Shown piece by piece: positions 1 through 10,790 of a stretch of 64,000 nucleotides of DNA. Position 1 is the stretch's first letter; each line of letters starts with the position of its first letter. A program made the translations under genes and the position numbers. A model generated the notes under the pieces. That model was not told the origin of the DNA. It did no database searches and saw only the letters and a program-made list of their open reading frames with translations. This stretch comes from Rhodothermales bacterium (GTDB lineage Bacteria; Bacteroidota; Rhodothermia; Rhodothermales; VXPQ01). The stretch covers positions 2,587,175-2,651,174 of the forward strand of contig OX638293.1 in NCBI GenBank assembly GCA_951812335.1, in the 5' to 3' direction.

Positions 1-169
1 GAAGCCATTCCGCGCTCCGGCGCGGGTCGTCGATCCCTGCGGCAGTCAGCCGTTGCAAGGAATCTTCCAAAAGAATCCCCACAAAAACCCCGTTCTTTTC
101 AATCGAACCCATTTATATTTAGGCGCGCTTGCACATTGCGGCACGAACCATCGAATCGATCCCTGTTGC

Positions 170-2290
170 ATGAATACGTACGAAAAACTCGGAGCGCTCG
201 CAGAAAATCTCTGGTGGAGCTGGAATCCCGAAATCCTCGATCTCTTCGAACGCCTGGATCGAACGACGTTCCGAAACGCCGGAAACAACCCGGTCGCCGT
301 GCTGCAAACGCTTTCCCCGAAGACAACGTTCGAGGACAACCTTGCGAGCGACATCGACACGGCGCATGCCGCAATGACCGCTTACCTCGAAGCGCCTTGC
401 CCTGTCCCGCATGCCCCCCGGACCAGCTACTTCTGCATGGAGTTTGGCATCCATGAAAGCCTGCCGATCTATGCGGGCGGGCTGGGCATACTGGCCGGAG
501 ACCATGCGAAAGCAGCTTCGGACCTCTGCATTCCCTTCACGGCGATCGGCCTCTTTCTGCAACAAGGCTACTTCGAACAACACTTCACCGAAGACGGCTG
601 GCAGCAGGAACGATATCCTGCACTCGACCCGGAAAACCACCCGCTCGAACTCGTTTGCGGGAAAGACGGGAATCCTTCCCTGGTCACTGTCCACTTCGGC
701 AATCAACCCATACGGATACAGGCATGGCGGGCCCAGATCGGCCGCACAATTCTGTACCTGCTAGACACCCGCATCGAGGACAATCCGGAGGAGTTCCGGA
801 ACATCGCGAACCGATTATACCAGGGGGGGCGTCGCACGCGGCTCCAGCAGGAAATCGTCCTCGGCGTCGGAGGCGTCCGGCTCTTGCGCGCGCTCGGGGT
901 GGAAACGGACGTATACCATATGAACGAAGGGCATTGCGCCTTCCTGTCCCTCGAACTGCTCCGCGAACAACTGGACCTGGGCAAAAGCCGGGAGGAAGCC
1001 GTACGCACCGTACGCGACCAGTGCGTGTTCACTACGCATACGCCGGTTCTCGCCGGGCACGACCGGTTCGACCCCGGCATGTTTCTTAACGAAATGAGCG
1101 CCCTCCGGGAAGAGCTGGATCATAGCGAACGCGACCTCATGGCCTATGGACGGGTAGAGCCGGACAATCCCGGAGAATGGTTCACGATGACCGTACTCGG
1201 ATTGAACATGTCGCGGAACGCCAACGGCGTTTCGCAGCGAAACGGGCATGTGGCGCAGCGGCAATGGCATCCCATGTTCCCGGACCGACGCGTACAGGAT
1301 GTGCCCATCGGCGCCATCACGAACGGGATCCATGTCGCCACCTGGGCGGCCCCGATCGCGCGTGCCTTCCTGAACGAAAAACTCGGGGACTGGAAAAAAC
1401 ATGCCGACGACCTGCACTTCTGGCGAGGCATCGACGATATTCCGGACGAAGTATTTTGGGAATACCGCAACGAACTGCGGCGGCAACTGATCCGCTTCGC
1501 TGCGGAGCACACCGAAAAACAATCCCTGTCCATTTCCTGCGAACTCGATCCGGACGCACTGACGCTCGGCTTCGCCCGCCGCTTCGCCACGTACAAGCGC
1601 GCGCCGCTCCTGTTCACGGACATAGAACGGACCATCGCCCTGTTCACTAACCCGGATCGCCCGATACAGATCGTCTACGCCGGCAAATCGCATCCGGAAG
1701 ACGAAGAAGGCAAACAATTCATCCGGCAGATTCTGGAGGCAGCACAACGGCCCGGATTGCAAGGGCGCATCGTGTTTCTCGAAAATTACAATATGCGGAT
1801 AGGCCGCATGCTAACATCCGGCTGCGACGTATGGCTCAACAATCCGAGGAGCCCCATGGAGGCCAGCGGCACGAGCGGACAGAAAGTGGCTGTACACGGC
1901 GGGCTGAATCTGTCCGTACTCGACGGCTGGTGGCCGGAAGGATATAACGGCGAAAACGGCTGGGCCATCGGCCACGGATACGCCGACGGCAGCTTCGACA
2001 AGGCCGAACTGGACCGCCGCGACGCCGAAAGCCTCTACCGGCAACTCGAGCAGGGCGTGGTTCCGGCGTTCTACGAACGGGACGAGCGGGGCATCCCGAC
2101 GCAGTGGATCGGGCGCATGCGCGCCGCAATGAAGGAACTGACGCCCCGATTTTCCGCAACGCGCATGGTGAAGGAATACGCCGAGAGGATGTACCGTGTA
2201 ACGGACAAATCGGATAGCGATTCCCCCTACATCGACAACCCCGCCACGGCGTATGCGAGCAGTGCCCCTCCCGCTACCGTGAGCACGTAG
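170..2290 (+). CDS. glgP: Alpha-glucan (glycogen/maltodextrin) phosphorylase
   Basis: Phosphorolysis of alpha-1,4-glucans to glucose-1-phosphate in the cytoplasm. The protein is 706 residues from the ATG at 170, the right size for the short bacterial TIGR02094-type alpha-glucan phosphorylases. It opens with the family N-terminus (ALAENLWWSWNPE) and carries the PLP site EASGTSGQK, with the pyridoxal lysine at about residue 572, followed by the NGENGWAIG segment. An in-frame ATG at 53 would add 39 residues with no resemblance to the family, so 170 is preferred; no clear Shine-Dalgarno is seen. The last 64 bp overlap the 3' end of the convergent NhaC gene. Identity is secure; the exact glucan substrate is not. 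Confidence 0.95.
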   Translation: MNTYEKLGALAENLWWSWNPEILDLFERLDRTTFRNAGNNPVAVLQTLSPKTTFEDNLASDIDTAHAAMTAYLEAPCPVPHAPRTSYFCMEFGIHESLPIYAGGLGILAGDHAKAASDLCIPFTAIGLFLQQGYFEQHFTEDGWQQERYPALDPENHPLELVCGKDGNPSLVTVHFGNQPIRIQAWRAQIGRTILYLLDTRIEDNPEEFRNIANRLYQGGRRTRLQQEIVLGVGGVRLLRALGVETDVYHMNEGHCAFLSLELLREQLDLGKSREEAVRTVRDQCVFTTHTPVLAGHDRFDPGMFLNEMSALREELDHSERDLMAYGRVEPDNPGEWFTMTVLGLNMSRNANGVSQRNGHVAQRQWHPMFPDRRVQDVPIGAITNGIHVATWAAPIARAFLNEKLGDWKKHADDLHFWRGIDDIPDEVFWEYRNELRRQLIRFAAEHTEKQSLSISCELDPDALTLGFARRFATYKRAPLLFTDIERTIALFTNPDRPIQIVYAGKSHPEDEEGKQFIRQILEAAQRPGLQGRIVFLENYNMRIGRMLTSGCDVWLNNPRSPMEASGTSGQKVAVHGGLNLSVLDGWWPEGYNGENGWAIGHGYADGSFDKAELDRRDAESLYRQLEQGVVPAFYERDERGIPTQWIGRMRAAMKELTPRFSATRMVKEYAERMYRVTDKSDSDSPYIDNPATAYASSAPPATVST

Positions 2291-3648
2291 GGCATCTGCG
2301 AGTTCACGTGGTCCACGTGGTCGCATGCCGCCGACATCGACGAAATGATGGACGTGTCGGAGAGCGGAGAGGCATGATCGCCGAAAACGCCCCCGGAAAG
2401 CACGGCCCCCAGCATAAGCGGGGCCGGTACGCCGGCTCCCTCCGCCAGCGGAAGCGCGATAGGCAGCAGCAGTGCGAATCCCGTCCAGGAAGAACCCAGC
2501 GCGAACGAGACGAAACCCCCGATCAGGAACACGGCGGCGGGCATCCACCACACCGGGCCGCCGGCGTCCAGCAGGCCCACTACATACGCACCCATTTCCA
2601 TTTCGCGGGCCACGCGCCCCAACGCAAAGGCCAGCACGACCAGAAAGGACACACCGACCAGTCCGGAAGACCCCTTCAATACCTGATCCATCGAATCCCC
2701 GATGGTCAGAACCCGGCGGCCACGCCGAGGCAAGGCATACAAAATCATGGCCACTGCCACAGCGGAACCCACAGCCCACAACACCGCCGTCGAGCCGCTA
2801 CCCTCCATGATATTCCCACTGCCCGTCACGTACAGACCGATGAAAATCATCCCCACCATGACCCCAAGGGGAATCATCAGATCCCGGACGTGACGAGGCG
2901 CATGCGGGACCGGTTCTATGCCCGCCAGTTCGTCGGCGATGAGCGGCTTTGAACCGGGCCGAGTCAGCGCTCCTGTCTGCGCCGCCCGCATCTCCGCCCG
3001 CTTCATGGAACCGAACCCCCAGCCTGTGAGGGCCAGCACGAGGGCAAAAAGGATGGCTCCTATACTGTAAAAGTTAAACAGCAGCGACTGGGCCAGCAGA
3101 GATACGGCGCCGCTCGACATCCCTTGCGCCGCCAACAGACCGAGCAAATACGCCCCCCAGCCGTTCAGGGGAATAGACATGCACACGGGCGCACTCGTAG
3201 CGTCGCAGTAATACGCAAGCTTTTCCCGGGGTAATTTCAGTTTATCGAACAGAGGCCGACTGATCGCGCCAACCGTCAGGGAAGTAATGTTCGACTCCAC
3301 GAACACGACCATCCCGACGGACCAGGCCAGGAATTCGGCCCCTTTCCGCGACGTTCCCCATCCCCGGCGCTGCGCCCATTCCACAAAGCCATGCACGCCG
3401 CCGGAGGCCTGCATCAGTGCAATCAGGCCACCCACGAGCAGGCAGAAAAAGATGATCCGCGTATTGCCCGGATCCTCGAAAACGGCCACCAGTTGCTCGA
3501 CCAGTTCGCCCAGGCCCCGCACCGGATTCCCCCCCGCAAGGACGATGGCGCCGACCCACAGTCCGGCCAGCAGGGACAGGTACACCCGCCGGCTCCACAA
3601 TGCCAGGGAAATAGCAATGACGGGGGGTAAAAGGACAATCCACTCCAC
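2227..3648 (-). CDS. nhaC: NhaC-family Na+/H+ antiporter
   Basis: Inner-membrane secondary transporter of 473 residues, hydrophobic throughout with roughly ten or more membrane segments starting directly at the N-terminus (MEWIVLLPPVIAISLALW). The segments around VESNITSLTVGAISRPLFD and SMSAACDHVDHVN match the NhaC/YqkI-type antiporter family. The likely role is Na+ export coupled to H+ entry; an organic-ion exchange role (as in MleN-like members) is possible. It is convergent with and overlaps glgP by 64 bp, so the final residues are encoded opposite the glgP tail. It begins 36 bp after the stop of the thioredoxin-fold gene on the same strand and may be cotranscribed with it. Confidence 0.9.
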   Translation of the reverse strand: MEWIVLLPPVIAISLALWSRRVYLSLLAGLWVGAIVLAGGNPVRGLGELVEQLVAVFEDPGNTRIIFFCLLVGGLIALMQASGGVHGFVEWAQRRGWGTSRKGAEFLAWSVGMVVFVESNITSLTVGAISRPLFDKLKLPREKLAYYCDATSAPVCMSIPLNGWGAYLLGLLAAQGMSSGAVSLLAQSLLFNFYSIGAILFALVLALTGWGFGSMKRAEMRAAQTGALTRPGSKPLIADELAGIEPVPHAPRHVRDLMIPLGVMVGMIFIGLYVTGSGNIMEGSGSTAVLWAVGSAVAVAMILYALPRRGRRVLTIGDSMDQVLKGSSGLVGVSFLVVLAFALGRVAREMEMGAYVVGLLDAGGPVWWMPAAVFLIGGFVSFALGSSWTGFALLLPIALPLAEGAGVPAPLMLGAVLSGGVFGDHASPLSDTSIISSMSAACDHVDHVNSQMPYVLTVAGGALLAYAVAGLSM

Positions 3649-3684
3649 GGAATCACCGGGAAATACGAAGGCGGAGGTGATCGA

Positions 3685-4269
3685 TCAGGCAGGTCTGTTG
3701 CCGGGTTTCCACTTGATATCGCATCCTATGGAAGGAACCTGCTCGGCCAGGACCTCCCCGAACGAAAACAACAAATCGAGCGCATCGTGCAAATCCTTGC
3801 CGGTCGCGACGCCCATGTCGGGACGGGTTTCGTCGTAGCGCCCCCGGTAAACCAGTTTCTTGTCTCGGTCGTACACGAACAGGTCGGGCGTGCATACGGC
3901 CCCGTACGCCTTGGCGACCTCCTGCGATTCGTCGTACAAATAGGGAAACGGATAGTCCTTTGCGGCAGCCCGAGCCGCCATCGCATCGAAGGAGTCTTCC
4001 GGGTACCCCCTGGCGTCGTTTGCGCTGATAAGCACGAACTGTACACCTTTGTCCTCCCAGGCGGCGGCAGACCGGATCAGCGCATCTTCCACATGTTTTG
4101 CGAACGGGCAGTGGTTACAGGTAAAAACGACGACAAGCGCCGCCGCGTCGTACTGGTCGAGGCTCCGGCGATCGCCGGCGAGGCTGTCTGCGGAGGGATT
4201 CGCAACGGGCAGATCGAAGGGCGGAGCCGCCGATCCGAGCTCCTGCATGAGCGAGTAGGTAAGCGCCAT
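3685..4269 (-). CDS. Thioredoxin-like peroxiredoxin/TlpA-type protein
   Basis: A 194-residue thioredoxin-fold protein of the AhpC/TSA-Redoxin class. The sequence shows the CNHCPFAK motif (Cys51 and Cys54) directly after a beta strand (AALVVVFT), then the cis-proline region VCTPDLFVYD. No signal peptide is visible, so it is probably cytoplasmic. Proteins with the CNHCPF(A/V)K motif are common in Bacteroidota and planctomycetes and are usually annotated as thioredoxin family protein; substrate unknown. It lies between nadD (92 bp upstream) and the NhaC gene in the same direction. Confidence 0.9.
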   Translation of the reverse strand: MALTYSLMQELGSAAPPFDLPVANPSADSLAGDRRSLDQYDAAALVVVFTCNHCPFAKHVEDALIRSAAAWEDKGVQFVLISANDARGYPEDSFDAMAARAAAKDYPFPYLYDESQEVAKAYGAVCTPDLFVYDRDKKLVYRGRYDETRPDMGVATGKDLHDALDLLFSFGEVLAEQVPSIGCDIKWKPGNRPA

Positions 4270-4361
4270 AATGTTGTTGGTTTACAATGCTATGGTGAAA
4301 GGAAATACGTTACGGGAGCATCATACGCAGGAAAGCCGGGGCAGGGTTTCAGCACACCCAC

Positions 4362-4979
4362 TTATCGGCGATACAACCCCCGTTCCTCTATGATTTCCAG
4401 CGCCGCCGGGGGAACCATATCCCGGACGGAGCGCCCGGCCCGGATGCGTTCCCGTATGTCCGTACTGGACAAATCGATGAGGGGCGTGTCGGCGAATTCC
4501 ACGTACTTTTCGAACCCTTCCGGAGCCGCCGCCTGCTCGTACCCGGCGCGCGGAAACACGATGAGCGGCGCGCGGCGCACGATCTCCTCCGGCTCGCGCC
4601 ACCGGGAAAATCCGGGTAGCTGATCCCTGCCTGCAATGAGGCGAAAGGCTGCATCGGGATGCGCTTCCCGTAACTTTCGAAGCGTATCCACCGTATACGA
4701 GGCGCCCCTTTGCCATATTTCTATTTCCGAGATCGAAAAGGCAGCTTCTCCCTCCGTGGCGGCGCGAATCATCGCAAGGCGATCCGCGGCATCGGCCAGC
4801 TTCGCGCCGGTCTTGAAAGGAGAACGACTGTTCGGAATCCAGAGCACGCGATCCAGCCCGAATCGCTCGCGCACCATCCCCGCCAGACGAAGATGCCCCA
4901 TGTGCGGCGGATTGAAGGTCCCCCCGAAAACACCGATGCGCAGCACGCTTTCCGTTGCGGATCCAACCACGTAACTCAA
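4362..4979 (-). CDS. nadD: Nicotinate-nucleotide adenylyltransferase
   Basis: Adenylates nicotinate mononucleotide with ATP to form deamido-NAD in NAD biosynthesis. The 205-residue protein has the nucleotidyltransferase signature GGTFNPPHMGH at residues 19-29 and the second ATP-binding motif SSTDIRERI near the C-terminus, both diagnostic for NadD. The start ATG overlaps the bamD stop by 4 bp (ATGA), so the two are translationally coupled. A short extra N-terminus precedes the usual VLRIGVFGG start; an internal GTG could be the true start. Confidence 0.96.
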   Translation of the reverse strand: MSYVVGSATESVLRIGVFGGTFNPPHMGHLRLAGMVRERFGLDRVLWIPNSRSPFKTGAKLADAADRLAMIRAATEGEAAFSISEIEIWQRGASYTVDTLRKLREAHPDAAFRLIAGRDQLPGFSRWREPEEIVRRAPLIVFPRAGYEQAAAPEGFEKYVEFADTPLIDLSSTDIRERIRAGRSVRDMVPPAALEIIEERGLYRR

Positions 4980-5800
4980 TTGCTACTTGTGCTGCTTGCA
5001 AGTTCGGCAAGCCGCCCGGAAGCCACATCGTAAAGCGCCTCCGCTTCCTTCGCAAGCGGACTGTCGCGGAAAAGTTCGATGAGGCGAGTATAATTGTCGA
5101 TCGCCAACTGGAGTCGCTCGGGCTGGCGCGCCTCGATACTCAGATCGGCGAAAGACATATACGAACGCATCGCGCCCAGCAGCGCATCGTCGGCCCACTG
5201 GGTATCCGGATACGTATCGAAGATCCGCTCGTACGAAAGCGCCGCCGCCTCATAGATCCCCCGGCGCTCGTACAAGCCCGCCGACTCGTATCCCTTCTTC
5301 GCCAGCTTCTCGCGCAAAATCCTCAGGTGATCTTCCGCATCCTCCTTGAAGTCGGTATCGGGAAACTGGTCCAGAAACAGCTGCAGGTACGTGATCGCCT
5401 GACGGGTATTGGTTTGATCGAGGTCATATTGCGGAGAAAGATGAAAGTACGCAAGAGCCCGCTCGAAGGTAGCTGCCTCCACATTGGAGTTGGTCCGGTA
5501 GGTGTTCACAAATCGCGTGTATTCGGAAGCGGCCAGAATATAATCGCCGCTTTCGAAATGAGCCCGCGCAAGGTGGAGCTGTGCATCGGCAGCCACTTCG
5601 GAGGTCCGCCCGTAATCGAAAACGCCCTGGAAGAACGGAACGGACCGATCGTATCTTCCCGCCTCGAACAGGCGCAAACCCCTTGTATAGGCGTCTTGAG
5701 GGGAATCGTACCGGATGCGCCCGGCGCCGGCGCACGCAGACAGTGCGATCGCTGCAAGCAACAGTGCGACAGGAAGAAACGGACGCAAGGACCAGGACAT
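4976..5800 (-). CDS. bamD: BamD-like outer-membrane assembly lipoprotein
   Basis: TPR lipoprotein component of the BAM complex that folds beta-barrel proteins into the outer membrane. The 274-residue product has a signal peptide ending in the lipobox LSAC (Cys23) and then tandem TPR-like helices (for example AYTRGLRLFEAGRYDRSVPF and ARAHFESGDYILAASEYTRF). The DSPQDAYTRG start and the ...YPDTQWADDAL segments match the YfiO/BamD family. The coupling to nadD (4-bp overlap) is a frequent Bacteroidota/Rhodothermota arrangement. 143 bp separate it from the upstream periplasmic-binding gene. Confidence 0.93.
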   Translation of the reverse strand: MSWSLRPFLPVALLLAAIALSACAGAGRIRYDSPQDAYTRGLRLFEAGRYDRSVPFFQGVFDYGRTSEVAADAQLHLARAHFESGDYILAASEYTRFVNTYRTNSNVEAATFERALAYFHLSPQYDLDQTNTRQAITYLQLFLDQFPDTDFKEDAEDHLRILREKLAKKGYESAGLYERRGIYEAAALSYERIFDTYPDTQWADDALLGAMRSYMSFADLSIEARQPERLQLAIDNYTRLIELFRDSPLAKEAEALYDVASGRLAELASSTSSN

Positions 5801-5943
5801 AACCAGCGGTGTAAATACTACCCGAAAACAAGGGAAGCGCGCGAAACGCGCCGGGAAAGAAAAGACCGAGAGTATGTACCTCCGCCCGCCCCTGCTGTTC
5901 CTTCTGTCCGGCGTACGGTGCGCCGCGGCGTTTCGCCCGACGC

Positions 5944-7416
5944 CTACCGCAGCCGCCGCACCATGCCGTCCCGATACCTGAACCAGAACATGGCCGCGTT
6001 CACGTTGCCTTCCTCGAAGTCGATGCGCGTACCCAGTCCTTCCCGGAGCGGCGCCGTACGCACGCGATCGACCAGCGCTTCTTCGGCATCGTCCACAAGA
6101 AGCGGAAGCAGAAAGCGGGCCACATCGTACCCGGTAAGCGCAAGACGTCCTTTCGGCTCCGCATCCGAAAGTTCACGGTACCGCGCCGCAAATGCCTGCA
6201 CGGAAGGATCCTCCGCCTCTACGTAAAAATCGTCGGCGTAGGTCGTGGCATACCGGGAAGCCCGTATCGCATTGGGAGCAAGCCGCCAGTCCCCGTTCCC
6301 CAGTATGCGGATCCGATCCGCGAGCCCCATATTTTCGAAACTTCCCATGGCCGCATCGATGCGGGCTACGCTCTCTCCCGATACGATCGGCATGTAGACG
6401 GCGCGTGCACTCAGAATAGTATCCCGGGCCAGCGTTTCGGACAAACGGCTCCAGGCCGTTTGCGAGGCCAACAGCGTATCGTACCGCACAGTCTTTCCCT
6501 CCAGCACCGCCTCCTCGAGAAACCCCTGCGCCATACGTTCGCTGATGCCGTCGCGGTCCCGTTCGGCGATCACCCCGAAATCGTCCAGCCGCAGGCTCCT
6601 CGCAGCAAAGCGGGCCATGAGCCGCCCGCGCATGACGATGGTGGGATTCGCCTGAAAAACGTAGCGCTTCCCGCTCGATACGCTCTCGTCGGTGGCAAGA
6701 GGCGCAACCAGCACCACCTCGGCCCGCTCGGCCGCCTCGGCGGAAGCCATCGCCTCCCCGCTGTAGAGCGGACCGATGATCGCCCTCACACCAAGGAGAG
6801 CCAGTTCCTCCGCGGCCCCGGCGGCACGGGCCGAATCGACGCCCGTGTTTCGAAAAATCATGCGCACGGGACGATCGGGATGCCCCTCGTTATGTTCGTC
6901 CACGGCTATACGCACCCCGGTAAAAAGGGCCTGGGCAAGCGGCGCATCATTGCCGTCCAACGGCAAAAGAATGCCCAGATCGCGCGGCAGCGGAATGCCG
7001 CGTTCCAACCCTTCTTCGGTCATCTCCCGGAGACGCCGGGCCGCTTCGACGTAGCCGCTCGAAGGAAATTCCGACTCGAGGAAGCGGGCGCGTTCCGCGG
7101 CCTCTTCGAAACGCCCCTCCCGGTAGAGCGCTTTCGCTTCCATAAGCAAGGCCGCCGTGGTCTTCCGGTGCAGGTCGTACGCCGATCGGACGATGCCGAA
7201 CAGCCGGCCGGCCATGGCATATTCGCCCTGTTCGAACGCCTCGAGGGCATCCTCGAACACCTGCTCCGCATCCTCCATTTCGGGTACATCCGGAACAGGC
7301 GGAACATCCTGGGCAAGCGCAAGGGCAGGCGCAAACGCAAAACATGCATACGACACCGCGCCCAAAAACAACGCACGAGTCGGACCCCGCATCGCAAATC
7401 GTCTCGTTATTCCCAT
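5944..7416 (-). CDS. TPR plus type-1 periplasmic-binding-fold protein (LpoA-like)
   Basis: A 490-residue exported protein. The start at 7416 (MGITRRF) gives a normal signal peptide ending ALALAQ; this start lies 10 bp inside the guaA 3' end. Residues about 45-130 form TPR-like helices ([20 protein letters not shown]). From about residue 140 a Peripla_BP_6 type-1 fold begins ([21 protein letters not shown], then [19 protein letters not shown]). TPR followed by this fold is the architecture of LpoA, the outer-membrane activator of penicillin-binding protein 1A. Here no lipobox is seen, so a role as an amino-acid-type binding protein cannot be excluded. No ABC permease genes are adjacent, which favours the LpoA-like reading. 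Confidence 0.8.
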   Translation of the reverse strand: MGITRRFAMRGPTRALFLGAVSYACFAFAPALALAQDVPPVPDVPEMEDAEQVFEDALEAFEQGEYAMAGRLFGIVRSAYDLHRKTTAALLMEAKALYREGRFEEAAERARFLESEFPSSGYVEAARRLREMTEEGLERGIPLPRDLGILLPLDGNDAPLAQALFTGVRIAVDEHNEGHPDRPVRMIFRNTGVDSARAAGAAEELALLGVRAIIGPLYSGEAMASAEAAERAEVVLVAPLATDESVSSGKRYVFQANPTIVMRGRLMARFAARSLRLDDFGVIAERDRDGISERMAQGFLEEAVLEGKTVRYDTLLASQTAWSRLSETLARDTILSARAVYMPIVSGESVARIDAAMGSFENMGLADRIRILGNGDWRLAPNAIRASRYATTYADDFYVEAEDPSVQAFAARYRELSDAEPKGRLALTGYDVARFLLPLLVDDAEEALVDRVRTAPLREGLGTRIDFEEGNVNAAMFWFRYRDGMVRRLR

Positions 7417-8975
7417 TCGATCGTTGCCGGAGGTTTGGAACTGATGTCGTATACGGCCCGGTTGACCCCCCGGATCTCGTTCACGATCCGGTTGGACACA
7501 TGCGCCAGAAAACCGGCCGGGAGACGCGCCCAGTCCGCCGTCATGCCGTCCACGCTGGTCACCGCACGGAGCGCGCACACGTTTTCGTAGGTGCGTTCGT
7601 CGCCCATGACGCCCACCGTCTGCACGGGCAGCAGCACGGCAAAGGCCTGCCATACCGTATCGTACAGACCGCTTAAGCGAAGTTCCTCGATAAAAATGGC
7701 GTCGGCCTCGCGCAGTATGGCGAGAGACTCCCGCGTCACCGGACCGACAATCCGCACAGCCAGACCGGGACCGGGAAAAGGATGCCGCCCCACGATAAGT
7801 TTCGGAACGCCAAGCAGGCGGCCTATCTCTCGCACTTCGTCCTTGAAGAGCTCCCGAAAAGGCTCGATCACTTCGAAGTCGAGTTTCTCTGGCAAGCCCC
7901 CCACGTTGTGGTGTGTTTTGATCGTCGCGGACGGTCCCTTGAACGAAACGCTCTCGATGACGTCCGGATACAGGGTCCCCTGGGCCAGAAATGCGGGGCG
8001 ATCGCCCGCCTCTTTCGCAATTTCGTGGGCTGCGCGATCGAATACCTCCACGAACGCATTGCCGATGATCTTGCGCTTCGTCTCCGGATCGGAGACGCCC
8101 GCCAGACGGTCCAGAAACAGATCGGTGGCGTCAATAGCCTTCAGACGCAGGTGAAAATGATCCCGGAAAACAGCTTGCACCTCCTCCCATTCTCCTTTCC
8201 GAAGCACCCCGTTGTTCACGTAAATACACGTGAGCTTATCGCCGATCGACTCGTGCAGCAACACGGCGGCCACCGACGAATCCACGCCGCCGGACAGGCC
8301 GAGAATCACGTGAGCGTCGCCGACAGTCTCCCGTATCTCCCGCTTCTTCTCGTCTACGAAGGAGGCCCGCGTCCAGTCGCCCCGGCACCCGCAGATACCC
8401 ATTGCAAAGTTTTCGATGAGCAGACGCCCGGCGGCCGTATGCACCACTTCGGGATGAAACTGTACCCCGTAGTGGGGAAGTCGGTCGGACGCTACCGCCG
8501 CAATAGGCGCATTGCCGGTATGGGCGATAACCCGATACTTCGGCGGCAAGCGGGTCAGGTGGTCGCCGTGGCTCATCCAGACGATGGAACCGTCGGGTAC
8601 GCCCTGGAAGAGTCCCGCGGTATCGTCGATATGCAGATGAGCGCGTCCGAATTCGCGGCGTTCGGCCGGAGCAACCTCTCCTCCCGACAGGCGAGCCATG
8701 GCCTGCAGGCCGTAGCAAATGCCGAGCACCGGCGTCGGCGACCCGTCGCTCCGCGTCATGTCGAGCAAGGCGGCGTCCAGTTGCGGCGCTCCTGCGTCGA
8801 ATACGGAACAGGGTCCTCCCGACAGGATAATCCCTTGCGGGTTCATCGCCCGGATTTCTTCGGCGGGTTTGGTGCAGGGGTGAATTTCGGAATACACGCC
8901 CGCTTCGCGCACGCGCCGTGCAATGAGCTGCGTATACTGACTCCCGAAATCCAGAATGACGATGCGTTCGTGCAT
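7407..8975 (-). CDS. guaA: GMP synthase (glutamine-hydrolysing)
   Basis: Converts XMP to GMP using glutamine and ATP. The 522-residue protein is full length. The N-terminal class-I amidotransferase domain has the nucleophile in GICYGLQ (Cys87) and the His/Glu pair in VQFHPEV (His174, Glu176). The ATP pyrophosphatase P-loop LSGGVDSS lies at about residues 227-234, and the dimerisation domain ends with IEWE as in other GuaA proteins. It starts 11 bp after gcvH ends and overlaps the downstream periplasmic-binding gene by 10 bp, so it sits inside a tight operon. Confidence 0.98.
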   Translation of the reverse strand: MHERIVILDFGSQYTQLIARRVREAGVYSEIHPCTKPAEEIRAMNPQGIILSGGPCSVFDAGAPQLDAALLDMTRSDGSPTPVLGICYGLQAMARLSGGEVAPAERREFGRAHLHIDDTAGLFQGVPDGSIVWMSHGDHLTRLPPKYRVIAHTGNAPIAAVASDRLPHYGVQFHPEVVHTAAGRLLIENFAMGICGCRGDWTRASFVDEKKREIRETVGDAHVILGLSGGVDSSVAAVLLHESIGDKLTCIYVNNGVLRKGEWEEVQAVFRDHFHLRLKAIDATDLFLDRLAGVSDPETKRKIIGNAFVEVFDRAAHEIAKEAGDRPAFLAQGTLYPDVIESVSFKGPSATIKTHHNVGGLPEKLDFEVIEPFRELFKDEVREIGRLLGVPKLIVGRHPFPGPGLAVRIVGPVTRESLAILREADAIFIEELRLSGLYDTVWQAFAVLLPVQTVGVMGDERTYENVCALRAVTSVDGMTADWARLPAGFLAHVSNRIVNEIRGVNRAVYDISSKPPATIEWE

Positions 8976-8986
8976 CTTGCGCGGGC

Positions 8987-9370
8987 CTACCCGGTCATGC
9001 GTTCGTAATCGTTCGCGGAAAGCAGCTCACCCGTTTCTGCGCCATCGGCGAGCGCAATGCGAATCATCCAGCCCTGCCCGTACGGATCGGTGTTGACGTA
9101 GTCCGGATGCGCCTCCAGGTCCTCATTGATTTCCAGAATGCGACCCGACAGAGGCATATATACATCGGAAACCGTCTTGACCGCCTCGACGGCGCCGAAC
9201 GGCTCGTCCCGGGCAACCTCCGAACCGGGCGGCTGCAATTCGACAAACACGACATCCCCGAGTTCGTCTTGCGCAAAATCCGTAACGCCCACGGTCGCCG
9301 CCGCACCGTCGTCCTCGATGCGTATCCATTCGTGGTTTTTCGTATAAAGAAGGTCGGCAGGGTATTTCAT
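8987..9370 (-). CDS. gcvH: Glycine cleavage system H protein
   Basis: Lipoyl carrier of the glycine cleavage complex, shuttling the aminomethyl group between P and T proteins. The 127-residue length is typical. The lipoylation site is Lys65 in [10 protein letters not shown], preceded by the usual [19 protein letters not shown]-type segment. gcvT and gcvP are not in this window, so the rest of the system must be encoded elsewhere. The gene lies 32 bp after accC and 11 bp before guaA on the same strand. Confidence 0.97.
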   Translation of the reverse strand: MKYPADLLYTKNHEWIRIEDDGAAATVGVTDFAQDELGDVVFVELQPPGSEVARDEPFGAVEAVKTVSDVYMPLSGRILEINEDLEAHPDYVNTDPYGQGWMIRIALADGAETGELLSANDYERMTG

Positions 9371-9402
9371 GGAAACCGTGGTGGCTAATACAGCAAAAAA
9401 TG

Positions 9403-10758
9403 TCAGACTTCCGCTTCCGCAGGCATCAGGTCGAATGTATCGAGGAACGCCGTCGTAAACTCGCCCGCCTGAAAAGAGGGGTCTTCCATAAGCCGGCGGT
9501 GAAACGGGATCGTAGTATGTACGCCTTCTATCACGAATTCGTCAAGCGCGCGCATCATCTTCCGAATCGCAAGGGTGCGGGTCCTGGCATACACGATGAG
9601 CTTGGCGATCATGGAATCGTAGTACGGGGGAATGGCGTACCCGGCATACGCATGCGTATCCACGCGAACGCCTTTCCCGCCCGGCGTATGAAACGCGGTC
9701 ACGACGCCTGGCGAAGGACGGAAATCGTTGAGCGGGTCCTCGGCATTGATCCGGCACTCTATGGCATGGCCCGTCATCGGAACTTCCTTTTCCGGAACTC
9801 CTTCGCCCATCGCGATGCGAATCTGGAGTTCTATCAGGTCGGCGCCGGTCACCTCTTCCGTTGCCGGATGCTCCACCTGAATGCGCGTATTCATCTCCAT
9901 GAAATAGAAATCGCCGAAAGCATCGACGAGAAACTCCACGGTCCCGGCGCCGGCATACTGCACGGCCTTCGCCCCGCGCACCGCCGCATCGCCCATGCGG
10001 GCCCTCAGATCCGCATCGACCACAGGGGAGGGGGATTCCTCAACCAGTTTCTGATGCCTCCGCTGGATGGAGCATTCGCGTTCGCCGAAATGCACGACAT
10101 GCCCCTTGCCGTCCCCGAACACCTGAATTTCAACGTGGCGCGGGCCGTCGACATATTTCTCGATGTACAGGTCGCCGCTGCCGAAAGCGGCCTCGGCCTC
10201 GGCGCCCGCTGCCGAAAACTGGCGCGTGAAATCGCCTGCCTGCCGAACAATCCGCATGCCGCGCCCGCCTCCGCCGGCGGACGCCTTGACCATGACCGGA
10301 TACCCGATACCGTCGGCGATCTTCTTGCCGGTTCGTACGTCGGGCGCCACCCCGTCGGAACCCGGCACCACCGGTACGCCCGCTTTCCGCATGGTTTCCT
10401 TGGCCGCACTCTTGTCCCCCATCAGGGAAATGGTCCCCGCTTTCGGCCCGATGAAAATCACTCCGTGATCTTCGCAAATCGCGCTAAAATCGGCGTTTTC
10501 GGCAAGAAACCCGTAGCCGGGGTGTACGGCGTCCGCCCCCGTCACTTCTACGGCGGCAATGATCCGGTCGGGGCGCAGGTAGCTTTCCCGGGAAGGAGGC
10601 GGGCCGATGCACACCGCCTCGTCCGCAAATCGAACATGCAGGGCATCCCGGTCCGCCGTCGAATAGACGGCCACCGTCCGAAGCCCCATCTCATGGCAGG
10701 TTCGAATGATGCGGAGTGCGATTTCTCCGCGGTTGGCGATGAGCACCTTCTTGATCAC
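9403..10758 (-). CDS. accC: Acetyl-CoA carboxylase, biotin carboxylase subunit
   Basis: ATP-dependent carboxylation of biotin on BCCP, the first half-reaction of fatty acid synthesis. The 451-residue protein has the N-terminal [18 protein letters not shown] motif, the ATP-grasp glycine loop [12 protein letters not shown], and the [18 protein letters not shown] active-site segment. Length and order are normal for AccC. It follows accB by 32 bp, forming the conserved efp-accB-accC cluster. Confidence 0.98.
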   Translation of the reverse strand: MIKKVLIANRGEIALRIIRTCHEMGLRTVAVYSTADRDALHVRFADEAVCIGPPPSRESYLRPDRIIAAVEVTGADAVHPGYGFLAENADFSAICEDHGVIFIGPKAGTISLMGDKSAAKETMRKAGVPVVPGSDGVAPDVRTGKKIADGIGYPVMVKASAGGGGRGMRIVRQAGDFTRQFSAAGAEAEAAFGSGDLYIEKYVDGPRHVEIQVFGDGKGHVVHFGERECSIQRRHQKLVEESPSPVVDADLRARMGDAAVRGAKAVQYAGAGTVEFLVDAFGDFYFMEMNTRIQVEHPATEEVTGADLIELQIRIAMGEGVPEKEVPMTGHAIECRINAEDPLNDFRPSPGVVTAFHTPGGKGVRVDTHAYAGYAIPPYYDSMIAKLIVYARTRTLAIRKMMRALDEFVIEGVHTTIPFHRRLMEDPSFQAGEFTTAFLDTFDLMPAEAEV

Positions 10759-10790
10759 GACGGCAACGGGATCGACCTGCCCGGAAGTTG

